A stretch of DNA of 64,000 nucleotides from an uncultured Lachnospiraceae bacterium (GTDB taxonomy: Bacteria > Bacillota > Clostridia > Lachnospirales > Lachnospiraceae), in contig URSA01000006.1 in NCBI GenBank assembly GCA_900550475.1, positions 62,001-126,000 of the forward strand. The letters are read 5' to 3'. Below are positions 8,040 through 15,137 of this stretch, one piece after another. Below the pieces are notes generated by a model. It did not search any database, was not told the origin of the DNA, and saw only the letters and a list, made by a program, of their open reading frames with translations. Position 1 is the stretch's first letter; every line of letters starts with the position of its first letter. The position numbers were made by a program, and so were the translations under genes.

Positions 8040-8804
8040 ATGACAATTCAGGAAATGAGGGAGAAAAAGAGGGAAGCGGGGTATAGCGATGTGCAGGTTG
8101 CCGATTGGTCGGGCGTGTCGTTAGAAACGGTTAAAAAGATTTTTTCGGAGGAGACGGAGACTCCCGGTTATGATACACTGCAGGCTCTGGAGCAGATTTT
8201 CACGGAGAGACAGACTGTGCGGGAGAATATGTCTTATCAGGCTGACCGTAACGGCAGTTATACCGTGGACGATTACCGCGCTCTGCCGGATGACCAGCGG
8301 GTCGAACTGATTGACGGATATTTTTATGATATGGCGGCTCCCACATTCGGGCACCAGTCCATCGGTGGGGAAATTTACCGGCAGATTGCAAACTTCATCA
8401 TGGAGCGCGGCGGAGCCTGCCGTCCTTTTATAGCCCCCGTGGATGTGCAGTTGGACTGCGACGATAAAACGATGGTGCAGCCGGATGTGGGCATTGTCTG
8501 CGATCCTTCCAAGATTCAGCAATTTGGCATCTACGGCGCGCCGGATTTTCTTGTGGAGGTGCTTTCTCCTTCCACTAAGAAAAAGGATCTTACGCTGAAA
8601 CTGGCAAAGTACATGGAAGCCGGGGTTCGGGAATACTGGATTGTTGACATTACCCAGCAGAGGCTTTTGGTGTATTTCTTTGAAAGTGAGGTTTACCCGG
8701 TTATTTACGGCTTTGAAAAGCCGGTTCCCATAGGTATTTACGATGGCGCGCTTGCCATCGATTTTTCCAATATCGCAAAGTGGATCCGGGAGGGAATGAA
8801 ATAG
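8040..8804 (+). CDS. HTH-Uma2 (DUF820) PD-(D/E)XK-type protein
   Basis: This 254-residue protein joins an N-terminal XRE-like helix-turn-helix (about residues 1-55, YSDVQVADWSGVSLETVKKI) to a Uma2 domain (about 75-250). The Uma2 domain shows the nuclease-fold signature: PDVGIV, then VEVLSPST, then KLAKYMEAGVREYWIVD. These supply the D, E and K of a PD-(D/E)XK site. Uma2 proteins are widespread, often amplified and mostly uncharacterised; a restriction-like or regulatory role has been suggested. A G-rich ribosome site (GGAGGGGG) precedes the ATG. The HTH suggests DNA targeting or autoregulation. Confidence 0.85.
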   Translation: MTIQEMREKKREAGYSDVQVADWSGVSLETVKKIFSEETETPGYDTLQALEQIFTERQTVRENMSYQADRNGSYTVDDYRALPDDQRVELIDGYFYDMAAPTFGHQSIGGEIYRQIANFIMERGGACRPFIAPVDVQLDCDDKTMVQPDVGIVCDPSKIQQFGIYGAPDFLVEVLSPSTKKKDLTLKLAKYMEAGVREYWIVDITQQRLLVYFFESEVYPVIYGFEKPVPIGIYDGALAIDFSNIAKWIREGMK

Positions 8805-8838
8805 CCGGTGTATGCCTATAAAATTTTGCAGAAAACTC

Positions 8839-8868
8839 GCTATGCGCAAAAGACGTGCGCAGAAATGG
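8839..8868 (+). repeat. 30-bp dispersed repeat, copy 2
   Basis: This segment starts GCTATGCGCAAAAGACG and differs from 7721-7750 at two positions. One change makes the internal stem perfect (GCGCA/TGCGC). Its 3' end (ATGGAG) supplies part of the ribosome site of the LUD gene. Confidence 0.8.
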
Positions 8869-8876
8869 AGAAAAAG

Positions 8877-9503
8877 ATGGATGAAAATGTCAGGAAACGA
8901 AATGAACTGTTGGCGAAAACGGTGATCAAGGGATTGCAGTCCCGCAACATTTCGGGCTATTATGCGGAAGATAAGGAGGCAGCCCTGAAACAGGCGCTTC
9001 AACTGATTCCGGAAGGAAGCAGCATTGCCATGGGCGGATGCCTGAGTGCAAAGGAAATCGGTCTGACGGAGGCTCTGGAGAACGGGAATTATCATTATAT
9101 CGACCGCTCCAAAATGGATCCGAGGGCAGGATTGATGGCGGCGTATGATGCGGATATTTTTCTTTCCAGTGCCAATGCTATGACAAATGACGGTATCATG
9201 GTCAATATCGACGGCAATTCCAACCGTGTCTCCTGCATCGCGCAGGGGCCCAAAAAGGTGATTTTTATTGTGGGTATGAATAAGGTATGTGCGGATCTGG
9301 ACAGTGCCATGAAGCGCGCCAGAAATGTCGCAGCCCCCATGAATGCGCAGCGATTTGACGTAAAAACGCCCTGTAAAGAGACCGGAAAGTGCTTTGACTG
9401 CAAGTCTGCGGACACGATCTGCTGTCAGTTTCTGATTACGAGGTATTCCAGACATACGGACAGAATGCATGTGATTCTGGTAAACGATACGCTTGGATTC
9501 TGA
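8877..9503 (+). CDS. LUD domain protein (LutC/YkgG-like)
   Basis: This 208-residue LUD-domain protein has a glycine-rich segment near residue 48 (GSSIAMGGCLSAKEIG), the central motif SSANAMTNDGIMVNIDG and the C-terminal PMNAQR segment of the family. Characterised LUD proteins act in lactate oxidation with iron-sulfur partners, but single LUD genes like this one have no settled role. The start is set at 8877 because GGAG lies six bases upstream; the longer frame from 8808 would translate the dispersed repeat. No lutA or lutB lies nearby. Confidence 0.83.
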   Translation: MDENVRKRNELLAKTVIKGLQSRNISGYYAEDKEAALKQALQLIPEGSSIAMGGCLSAKEIGLTEALENGNYHYIDRSKMDPRAGLMAAYDADIFLSSANAMTNDGIMVNIDGNSNRVSCIAQGPKKVIFIVGMNKVCADLDSAMKRARNVAAPMNAQRFDVKTPCKETGKCFDCKSADTICCQFLITRYSRHTDRMHVILVNDTLGF

Positions 9504-9558
9504 TTCTGGAGCAACGGCAAACTGGCCTTGTATTTGATTTTGTTATTCAAATGTAACA

Positions 9559-9597
9559 TTTTATATTTGTAACATAAAAAAAGTTACAAATATAAAA
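9559..9597 (+). promoter_or_regulatory. 15-bp inverted repeat upstream of the damaged regulator
   Basis: TTTTATATTTGTAAC (9559-9573) and its exact complement (9583-9597) flank a nine-base A-rich loop and end ten bases before the ATG at 9607. A further TGTAACAT half-site lies at 9552-9559. The position and symmetry suggest an autoregulatory operator for the HTH protein. Confidence 0.65.
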
Positions 9598-9606
9598 GGG
9601 GATATT

Positions 9607-10557
9607 ATGAAGGAATTTTTAGAACAAACATTGCGCCGGAGTGTTTCTGTTAGAGAAACGGAAGATCTCAGCGAAAAACTGCCATTGGTTTATCAGGGAA
9701 GATATACCTTTTTTGATGTTGAAACCGATGGGTTTCCTTGGATAGCGATGCAGCCCAAGCAGGATGTAGGTCTGGTAATGCTTAGAAGGGATCATGCCAG
9801 AATCGAAAAGTGTGCGGGATTAAATTGTGCTGTTTTCTTGAACAAGACCACTTTTTACATCAAGGAAAAATTGCTGGAGGAGGGAATCCCGTTTGTACTT
9901 AAGGAAAAGCAGGTATATTTACCGTTTATAGGTGTGTTATTGTCTGATGCGGGCGAGCGGGATATTGCGCCGGTTCATCTCATTTCTTACCTGACGCAGA
10001 AACTGATACTGGTTGCAATATATGAAAAATGGAAAGGGGTAACCGTATCGGAAGCTGCGGCTAAGCTTGAAGTTTCAAAGATGTCAGTCAGCAGATGCTT
10101 TGATGAAATAGAATATCTGAATGTGGATATTATGTGTATGAAGGGGAAGGCAAGAGCAATTACAGTTGCGACAGACATTAAAAAATTATGGGTCGACATA
10201 CAGCCCGTTTTAAGAAATCCGGTTATCGCAAGATAAGAATTGCAGGATGATCTGCATTTAGAGAAAAAAGCCGGCATATCTGCATTATGCGAGTATTCAC
10301 TGCTATCAGACAATCCCTATCCGACCTACGCTGTTACCAAAAAAGAAATCGTGTGTGCCGGGGTGAAAAAAATGAAACATGTTCACCCGGGAGAAGAAAT
10401 TGGATGTGTAGTTTTGGAATTGGGATACTTCATTGACTTTACAGATACCGCAGTGGAAGATCCGATCAGTGTAGTTTTGTCACTCACGGAGGCGGAGAAA
10501 CAGGACGAAAGAGTAAATCTATCTGTAAACGATATGATGAATGGGTATGTATGGTAA
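9607..10557 (+). pseudogene. HTH regulator (antitoxin-like) interrupted by an in-frame stop
   Basis: The frame from ATG 9607 stops at TAA 10234-10236. The same frame then stays open to 10557, giving about 209 plus 106 residues. The split proteins read as one chain: NPVIAR, stop, ELQDDLHLEKKAG. The first part has a helix-turn-helix near residues 145-175 (VTVSEAAAKLEVSKMSVSR). The second part looks like a compact C-terminal domain. The layout (regulator overlapping a nucleotidyltransferase gene by seven bases) resembles AbiEi/AbiEii type IV toxin-antitoxin pairs, but I cannot confirm homology. The DNA is more A+T-rich than its surroundings, which suggests transfer. A restart at TTG 10240 is possible but has no clear ribosome site. 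Confidence 0.7.
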
Positions 10558-11248
10558 GAGGGTTAGAGACATTCAGAAGGTATTTTGAAGGATATGAAAA
10601 TCAATATGTGCTCATAGGCGGCGCAGCCTGTGATATTGTGTTTGAGAGTAATGAGACATTATTCAGGGATTTGGATGTAGTGTTGATAGTGGAAGCTCTG
10701 ACGCCTGCGTTTGGGGAGAAATTCTGGGAATTTATCCGGGACGGAGGTTACAGAAATAAAGCAACAAACGGAGAAAAGCCACAGTTTTACAGATTTGATA
10801 AGCCGGAAGATGATTCTTATCCCAAAATGATAGAGCTGTTTTGCAGAAGCGGTTTTGAACTGCGGGAAATGGTGGGAATCACCCCGGTACATATTGACGA
10901 TACTGTATCAAGTCTGTCAGCTATTTTGCTCGATGACGATTATTACAGGATATTGCTGGATGGAAAGATCGTTGCAAATGGGCTTTCGGTTCTTCGACCG
11001 GAGTATTTGATTTTATTCAAGGCAAAAGCGTATCTTGATTTAAAACAGAGGAACACAAGAAAGATGTATTGAGAATTGTATCGGAGCTGATGCTTGAAGG
11101 TGTTACGAATCTTCCCATATCGGTAAAAACAGATATGGATACTTTTATTACGTCTTTGGAGAAAGAGCCTTTTGACATTAATTCTTTGAAAAATTATGAA
11201 TTAAAGAACGAAGAAGTTATCGAGGTGCTGAAGAAAGTGTTCAACTAG
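10551..11248 (+). pseudogene. Nucleotidyltransferase-like (AbiEii/DUF6036-type) gene with C-terminal frameshift
   Basis: The frame from ATG 10551 to 11072 encodes a nucleotidyltransferase-fold start: YVLIGGAACDIVF followed by FRDLDVVL, the G-G and D-x-D elements. It then breaks within QRNTRKMY. The homologous end resumes in another frame (EHKKDVLRIVSELMLEG) and runs to TAG 11246-11248. A short deletion near 11040-11060 fits best. Intact relatives act as toxins or as minimal nucleotidyltransferases in two-gene modules. Together with the nonsense codon in its partner this indicates an inactivated module. The core fold before the break could still be made. Confidence 0.7.
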
Positions 11249-11252
11249 ATAT

Positions 11253-11279
11253 CATTTGTGCAGGCTGTCCGCACAAATG
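11253..11279 (+). repeat. Hairpin related to the 7688 repeat
   Basis: CATTTGTGC and GCACAAATG pair perfectly around a nine-base loop, five bases after the stop of the damaged nucleotidyltransferase gene. There is no T-run, so it is a weak terminator candidate at best. Confidence 0.6.
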
Positions 11280-11292
11280 GTACGGAAGGCAA

Positions 11293-11322
11293 GAATAAAT
11301 CCCCCGCGTTTTCCACATACTA
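11293..11322 (+). promoter_or_regulatory. Consensus sigma-G promoter of spoVT
   Basis: GAATA (11293-11297), an 18-base spacer and CATACTA (11316-11322) match the Bacillus sigma-G consensus (GMATR, 18 bases, CATNMTA) at every position. spoVT is forespore-specific and sigma-G-dependent in Bacillus, so gene and promoter support each other. Confidence 0.85.
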
Positions 11323-11371
11323 CCCGTACAGTACAAATATGGAAAAGCATGTAGGAGAACAAGGAGGAACT

Positions 11372-11917
11372 ATGAAAGCAACAGGAATTGTACGCCGGAT
11401 TGACGATTTGGGGCGTATTGTAATACCGAAGGAAATCAGAAGAACCCTGCGGATCAGGGAATCGGATCCGTTGGAGATCTTTACGGATCGCGAGGGCCAG
11501 ATCATTTTGAAAAAATATTCTCCCATAGGAGAAATGACAACTTTTGCAAAGCAGTATGCGGAAAGCATGGCGCAGGTTTCGGGGCATGCGGCGTTGATTG
11601 CGGACAGGGATCAGTTCATCGCGGTCAGCGGAGGCTTCCGGCAATTCTTAGGGAAAAGCATCAGCAAGGAGCTGGAAGAGAAGATTGCAAACCGTGAGAC
11701 CGTCATTGCGGCAAAAGGGGACAAGAACTTTATCCCGGTGACGGGGGAAGAAGCGGACAGCTATGAACAGGAGGCTCTGACGCCCATCATCTGCGAAGGC
11801 GATGTGATCGGGGCGGTGGTACTGTTAGAAAGCGATGCAAAGACAAGGCTTGGTGAAGTGGAATCAAAGCTGATCCTGTCGGCAGCAGGTTTCCTGGGCA
11901 GACAGATGGAACAGTAA
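11372..11917 (+). CDS. spoVT: Stage V sporulation protein T, AbrB-family forespore regulator
   Basis: This 181-residue protein has an N-terminal AbrB/SpoVT swapped-hairpin DNA-binding domain (MKATGIVRRIDDLGRIVIPK, with IRRTLRIRESDPLEIF) and a C-terminal GAF-like domain (about residues 55-180), the arrangement specific to SpoVT. It tunes late forespore gene expression and germination in spore formers. AGGAGG precedes the ATG; an in-frame start 114 bases upstream is rejected because that stretch carries the sigma-G promoter. Its presence marks the organism as a spore former. Confidence 0.95.
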   Translation: MKATGIVRRIDDLGRIVIPKEIRRTLRIRESDPLEIFTDREGQIILKKYSPIGEMTTFAKQYAESMAQVSGHAALIADRDQFIAVSGGFRQFLGKSISKELEEKIANRETVIAAKGDKNFIPVTGEEADSYEQEALTPIICEGDVIGAVVLLESDAKTRLGEVESKLILSAAGFLGRQMEQ

Positions 11918-12024
11918 AGTAGGATTTTGGCGTGACAGAGGGCACAAAACAATGGGCAAGCGATACTTGGTTGGGTTACCGGGCATTGCTTGCTTTTTAG
12001 TTATACCTTTTTACATTGTAAAAA

Positions 12025-12078
12025 GTGTTGACACAACACAATTATTCGTTGCATTTTTTGTAATTACGTACTATACTT
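12025..12078 (+). promoter_or_regulatory. Promoter and palindromic operator candidate for the DUF4143 ATPase
   Basis: TTGCAT (12049-12054), 18 bases and TATACT (12073-12078) form a plausible sigma-A promoter. Just upstream is a perfect interrupted palindrome, GTGTTG-ACA-CAACAC (12025-12039), which also contains a TTGACA. A regulator site is possible; no regulator gene for it is adjacent. Confidence 0.5.
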
Positions 12079-12103
12079 GCATTATAATAACGGAGGTGCA
12101 TAT

Positions 12104-13426
12104 ATGTACCGGATTGCTATGGAAAAGCTTTTGAAATGGAAAGAAAGCAAACATCGTAAGCCTTTGATCATTGAAGGAGCCCGTCAGGTGGGTAAGACTT
12201 GGCTGATGAAGGAATTTGGAAAACAGGCGTATGCGGATACCGTATACATCAATTTTGACTCTAATTCCAGAATGGCGGAGTTGTTCTCTTCTGATTTGGA
12301 TACGAACCGCTTGATTATGGGGTTGGAGTTGTATGCCGACCACAAAATTGACCCCGAAAATTCTTTGCTGATTTTTGATGAGGTGCAGGAGGTTCCGAGA
12401 GCACTGACCTCCCTTAAATATTTTTGCGAAAATGCACCGCAGTACCATATTGTATGTGCGGGGTCTTTACTTGGAATCGCATTGCATCACGGCACTTCGT
12501 TTCCTGTGGGTAAGGTGGATTTTTTAAAGCTTTATCCGCTTTCCTTCAAGGAGTTTCTGATGGCAACCGGTAAGGAACGTTTTTCAGAACTGCTCGATCA
12601 ACGTGACTTCCAAATGATTACAAGCTTTAAGCAAACGTATATTGATGCTTTGAAGCACTATTACTTTGTGGGTGGTATGCCGGAAGCGGTGCAGAATTTT
12701 GCGGAGAATAAAGACTTTAACGAGGTGCGGGAAATTCAGGAGCGGATTCTTGCGGCATATGAACAGGATTTCTCCAAGCATGCGCCAAATGAGATTGTCC
12801 CGCGGCTTCGTATGCTGTGGAACAGCATTCCTTCCCAGTTGGCAAAAGAAAACAAAAAGTTTATCTATGGTCTGATTCGCGAAGGCGCCCGTGCGAAGGA
12901 CTATGAAACGGCAATTATGTGGCTTAGTGACTGTGGGCTTGTTCACAGGGTCAGCCGCGTAAATGCTGCGGGCATTCCGCTGAAGGCGTATGAAGATTTG
13001 AAGGCGTTCAAGCTGTTTGTGGTAGATGTGGGACTGCTCGGCTGCATGACAGGGCTTCACCAGCGCACTTTGCTTGACGGCAATGATCTTTTTACGGAGT
13101 TCAAGGGTGCGCTTACGGAGCAGTATGTCTGCCAGCAGTTAAAAACGGTGGAAAATTTGTCTGTTTACTATTATACCAATGACAGGGGTTCCTGTGAGAT
13201 TGACTTTATCGTTGACACCGGCGGGCAGATCGTTCCGGTTGAAGTGAAGGCAGAGGTGAATCTGAAAGCCAAGAGCCTGAAAACCTACCGGGAAAAATTT
13301 TCTCCCGAGGTTTCCGTGCGGACGTCCATGGCGGACTACAAAAAAGAGGAGTGGCTTGTCAATCTGCCGCTGTATGCCATAGATCAGATCGCCAAAATAG
13401 AAATGGATCACTCCCACACAATCTGA
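12104..13426 (+). CDS. AAA ATPase with DUF4143 C-terminal domain
   Basis: This 440-residue protein has a Walker A motif near residue 25 (EGARQVGKTWLMKEFG), Walker B (SLLIFDEVQEVP) and a sensor-like segment (VCAGSLLGIAL). The C-terminal DUF4143 region ends in a PD-(D/E)XK-like module (GSCEIDFIVDTGGQIVPVEVK). The family is common in gut bacteria, often in many copies, and its function is unknown; defence or DNA-processing roles have been suggested. GGAGGTG precedes the ATG. It ends tail-to-tail with the diguanylate cyclase, overlapping 19 bases. Confidence 0.9.
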   Translation: MYRIAMEKLLKWKESKHRKPLIIEGARQVGKTWLMKEFGKQAYADTVYINFDSNSRMAELFSSDLDTNRLIMGLELYADHKIDPENSLLIFDEVQEVPRALTSLKYFCENAPQYHIVCAGSLLGIALHHGTSFPVGKVDFLKLYPLSFKEFLMATGKERFSELLDQRDFQMITSFKQTYIDALKHYYFVGGMPEAVQNFAENKDFNEVREIQERILAAYEQDFSKHAPNEIVPRLRMLWNSIPSQLAKENKKFIYGLIREGARAKDYETAIMWLSDCGLVHRVSRVNAAGIPLKAYEDLKAFKLFVVDVGLLGCMTGLHQRTLLDGNDLFTEFKGALTEQYVCQQLKTVENLSVYYYTNDRGSCEIDFIVDTGGQIVPVEVKAEVNLKAKSLKTYREKFSPEVSVRTSMADYKKEEWLVNLPLYAIDQIAKIEMDHSHTI

Positions 13427-14694
13427 TTTCTGCCGTTGCTCTTGCCCGCATAGAGGTGCGTGTCGGCAAGCTGGAGCAGATCCTTGACATTGGTGCCGAT
13501 GCCGCCCTCGGCAAGGCCGAAGGTCATGGAGATCCGGATCTCCTGATCGTCATAGCTGATCGGCAGGCTGCGGATCTCGTCCAGCAGAAGCTCCATGTCT
13601 GCGCGGGCGGCGGACAACGTGCAGTTGTCATAGACAAACAGAAACTCCTCGCCGCCCCAACGCGCCACAAAGCCCTTTCCGAGCATATTTTTCTTCAGTA
13701 AGCCGGCAATTTTTTTCAGCACAAGATCACCGCACTCATGCCCATAGGTATCGTTGACAGATTTAAAGAAATCAATATCGCCGATGGCAACCACATAGCC
13801 GGTGCCGTGGGTGTTTGCATACATCTGGGTCTGCCGCAGGTGCTTGTCCGCAAAACGGCGGTTGTTGAGCTCGGTCAGGGTGTCCTGCTCCACCAGAGTG
13901 CGCAGGGAGCGCTGCATGTAGAGTGCGGAATACGCCATTTCACTGAGCTCGTCCCCGCGCTGCAATACGCCGCTGTCCAGCTCCGCCGCCAGATTTCCGG
14001 TGGAAACCTTCGACAGGAATGTGCGGATTTTCTGCAATGCACCGAGAAGCTTGTTGGTGTAGGAGGAAACGATCACGCTGGCAACACAGATGCTGATTAA
14101 CGCAATGAACAGCACAGGAAGTACCACGGACATGACCGTCTTGTTTACAATGGAGCAGGGCTTTCCCGCATAGACCATGCCGGCCACGGAGCCGTCGCTG
14201 TTAAAAAGCGGGGCGTAGTAGGCAAAATAAGGAATGCCGTCGATTTCCGTGTTGGTATAGAAATGGGGTTGTTTTTCCACAATCACATCGCGCACGATAA
14301 TGGTGTTGCTGCCGGTGCCGATGATACGGCTGCCCGCGCTGTTACAGATGGTGGTGAGCACACGGGTGTCCTGATAGAAGATGGTGATTTCAGCACCGGT
14401 ATCTGCTTTCACCCGGTCAATGATGTCGAAATCGCCGTTGAGAGGCTGTGTACCTTTCAAAAGAACATACTGATCCACGCCCTCTAAATGATAGTCGCCG
14501 GGGTACATCAGATCATAGGTCAGAATCACAGAATTTACGGTGTTCTTCAGCTCGACCTGCACATCTGCGATCATGGTTTTCCGGACAGTGTGGTAACTGA
14601 ACAGGGCAAGCGTAAGCCCTAAGACCAGCAATGGCACAATGCTCAGTGCATGCAGAGAACGATACAGTTGTCCCTTTGACGCAGATGCCTTCAT
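13408..14694 (-). CDS. Membrane-bound diguanylate cyclase with extracellular Cache-like sensor
   Basis: This protein of about 428 residues has two membrane helices (about 15-35 and 185-210) flanking an extracellular Cache-like sensor, then a HAMP-like linker and a GGDEF domain (about 270-428). The active-site loop is intact (RWGGEEF), as is the upstream DIDFFKSVNDTYGHECGD segment that binds metal and substrate. The usual RxxD inhibitory site five residues before the loop is absent, so product inhibition may be lost. Start at 14694 is supported by a G-rich ribosome site (GGGGGGATTAC). It makes c-di-GMP, which the PilZ-bearing chemoreceptor in this window could read. Confidence 0.92.
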   Translation of the reverse strand: MKASASKGQLYRSLHALSIVPLLVLGLTLALFSYHTVRKTMIADVQVELKNTVNSVILTYDLMYPGDYHLEGVDQYVLLKGTQPLNGDFDIIDRVKADTGAEITIFYQDTRVLTTICNSAGSRIIGTGSNTIIVRDVIVEKQPHFYTNTEIDGIPYFAYYAPLFNSDGSVAGMVYAGKPCSIVNKTVMSVVLPVLFIALISICVASVIVSSYTNKLLGALQKIRTFLSKVSTGNLAAELDSGVLQRGDELSEMAYSALYMQRSLRTLVEQDTLTELNNRRFADKHLRQTQMYANTHGTGYVVAIGDIDFFKSVNDTYGHECGDLVLKKIAGLLKKNMLGKGFVARWGGEEFLFVYDNCTLSAARADMELLLDEIRSLPISYDDQEIRISMTFGLAEGGIGTNVKDLLQLADTHLYAGKSNGRNQIVWE

Positions 14695-14789
14695 GTAATC
14701 CCCCCCTTTTACAGATTTACAGATATAATACATTATACTGCTTTTTTTTCATATTCACAACAAAAAGATACCGAGACGCGTGGATTCCA

Positions 14790-14819
14790 TTGACAAATCG
14801 GAGAAAGTAGTTTTATAAT
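14790..14819 (+). promoter_or_regulatory. Sigma-A promoter for the T-box/ileS transcript
   Basis: TTGACA (14790-14795), an 18-base spacer and TATAAT (14814-14819) match consensus, about 20 bases ahead of the T-box leader. Confidence 0.85.
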
Positions 14820-14837
14820 GAGGGAAATTATAGGAAA

Positions 14838-15099
14838 AGACCATGACGGAGACAGTAGTCGATTTCTGAAAGGCAGAGCGAGCCGGTGACGGTGCAAGAC
14901 CGGTGCGAGTAGGGAGAAGATGAAGATCACTCCCGAGTTGCACGGACAAAAGGGATGCGCCGAGTAGTCCGGGACGGAATCCCACCGTTAAAGGGAGCCG
15001 TATTTCTTTCGCGGAGCTTGAACGCCGCGGGAGCGTGCGCTGTAACAGGTGGTAGCTTGGTTTTTTGACCTTGTCCTTTTGCGGACGGGGTCTTTTTTT
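14838..15099 (+). promoter_or_regulatory. Isoleucine T-box leader with terminator
   Basis: The leader shows the T-box order of elements: a stem I region with an AG-rich strand (GGCAGAGCGAGCCGGTGACGG), a specifier loop with ATC (Ile) at 14926-14928 (GAAGATCACTCC), a T-box sequence (AGGTGGTAGC, 15047-15056), and a terminator (GACCTTGTCC/GGACGGGGTC then seven T, 15067-15099). Uncharged tRNA-Ile would stabilise the antiterminator and allow transcription of ileS. The T-box sequence departs from the usual GGTGGTACC end, but its position and the following gene are decisive. Confidence 0.93.
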
Positions 15100-15137
15100 G
15101 TTTACTAAAAAATGCATGACAGGAAAGGGAGAACAGT

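Noticed and set aside
11952..12134. Short hydrophobic frame (60 residues) after spoVT
   Set aside because: It has no ribosome site, runs across the promoter and start of the ATPase gene, and its DNA is simply A+T-rich.
15067..15099. Simple terminator of an unknown upstream transcript
   Set aside because: It is the regulated terminator of the isoleucine T-box, since a T-box sequence and an ATC specifier precede it and ileS follows.
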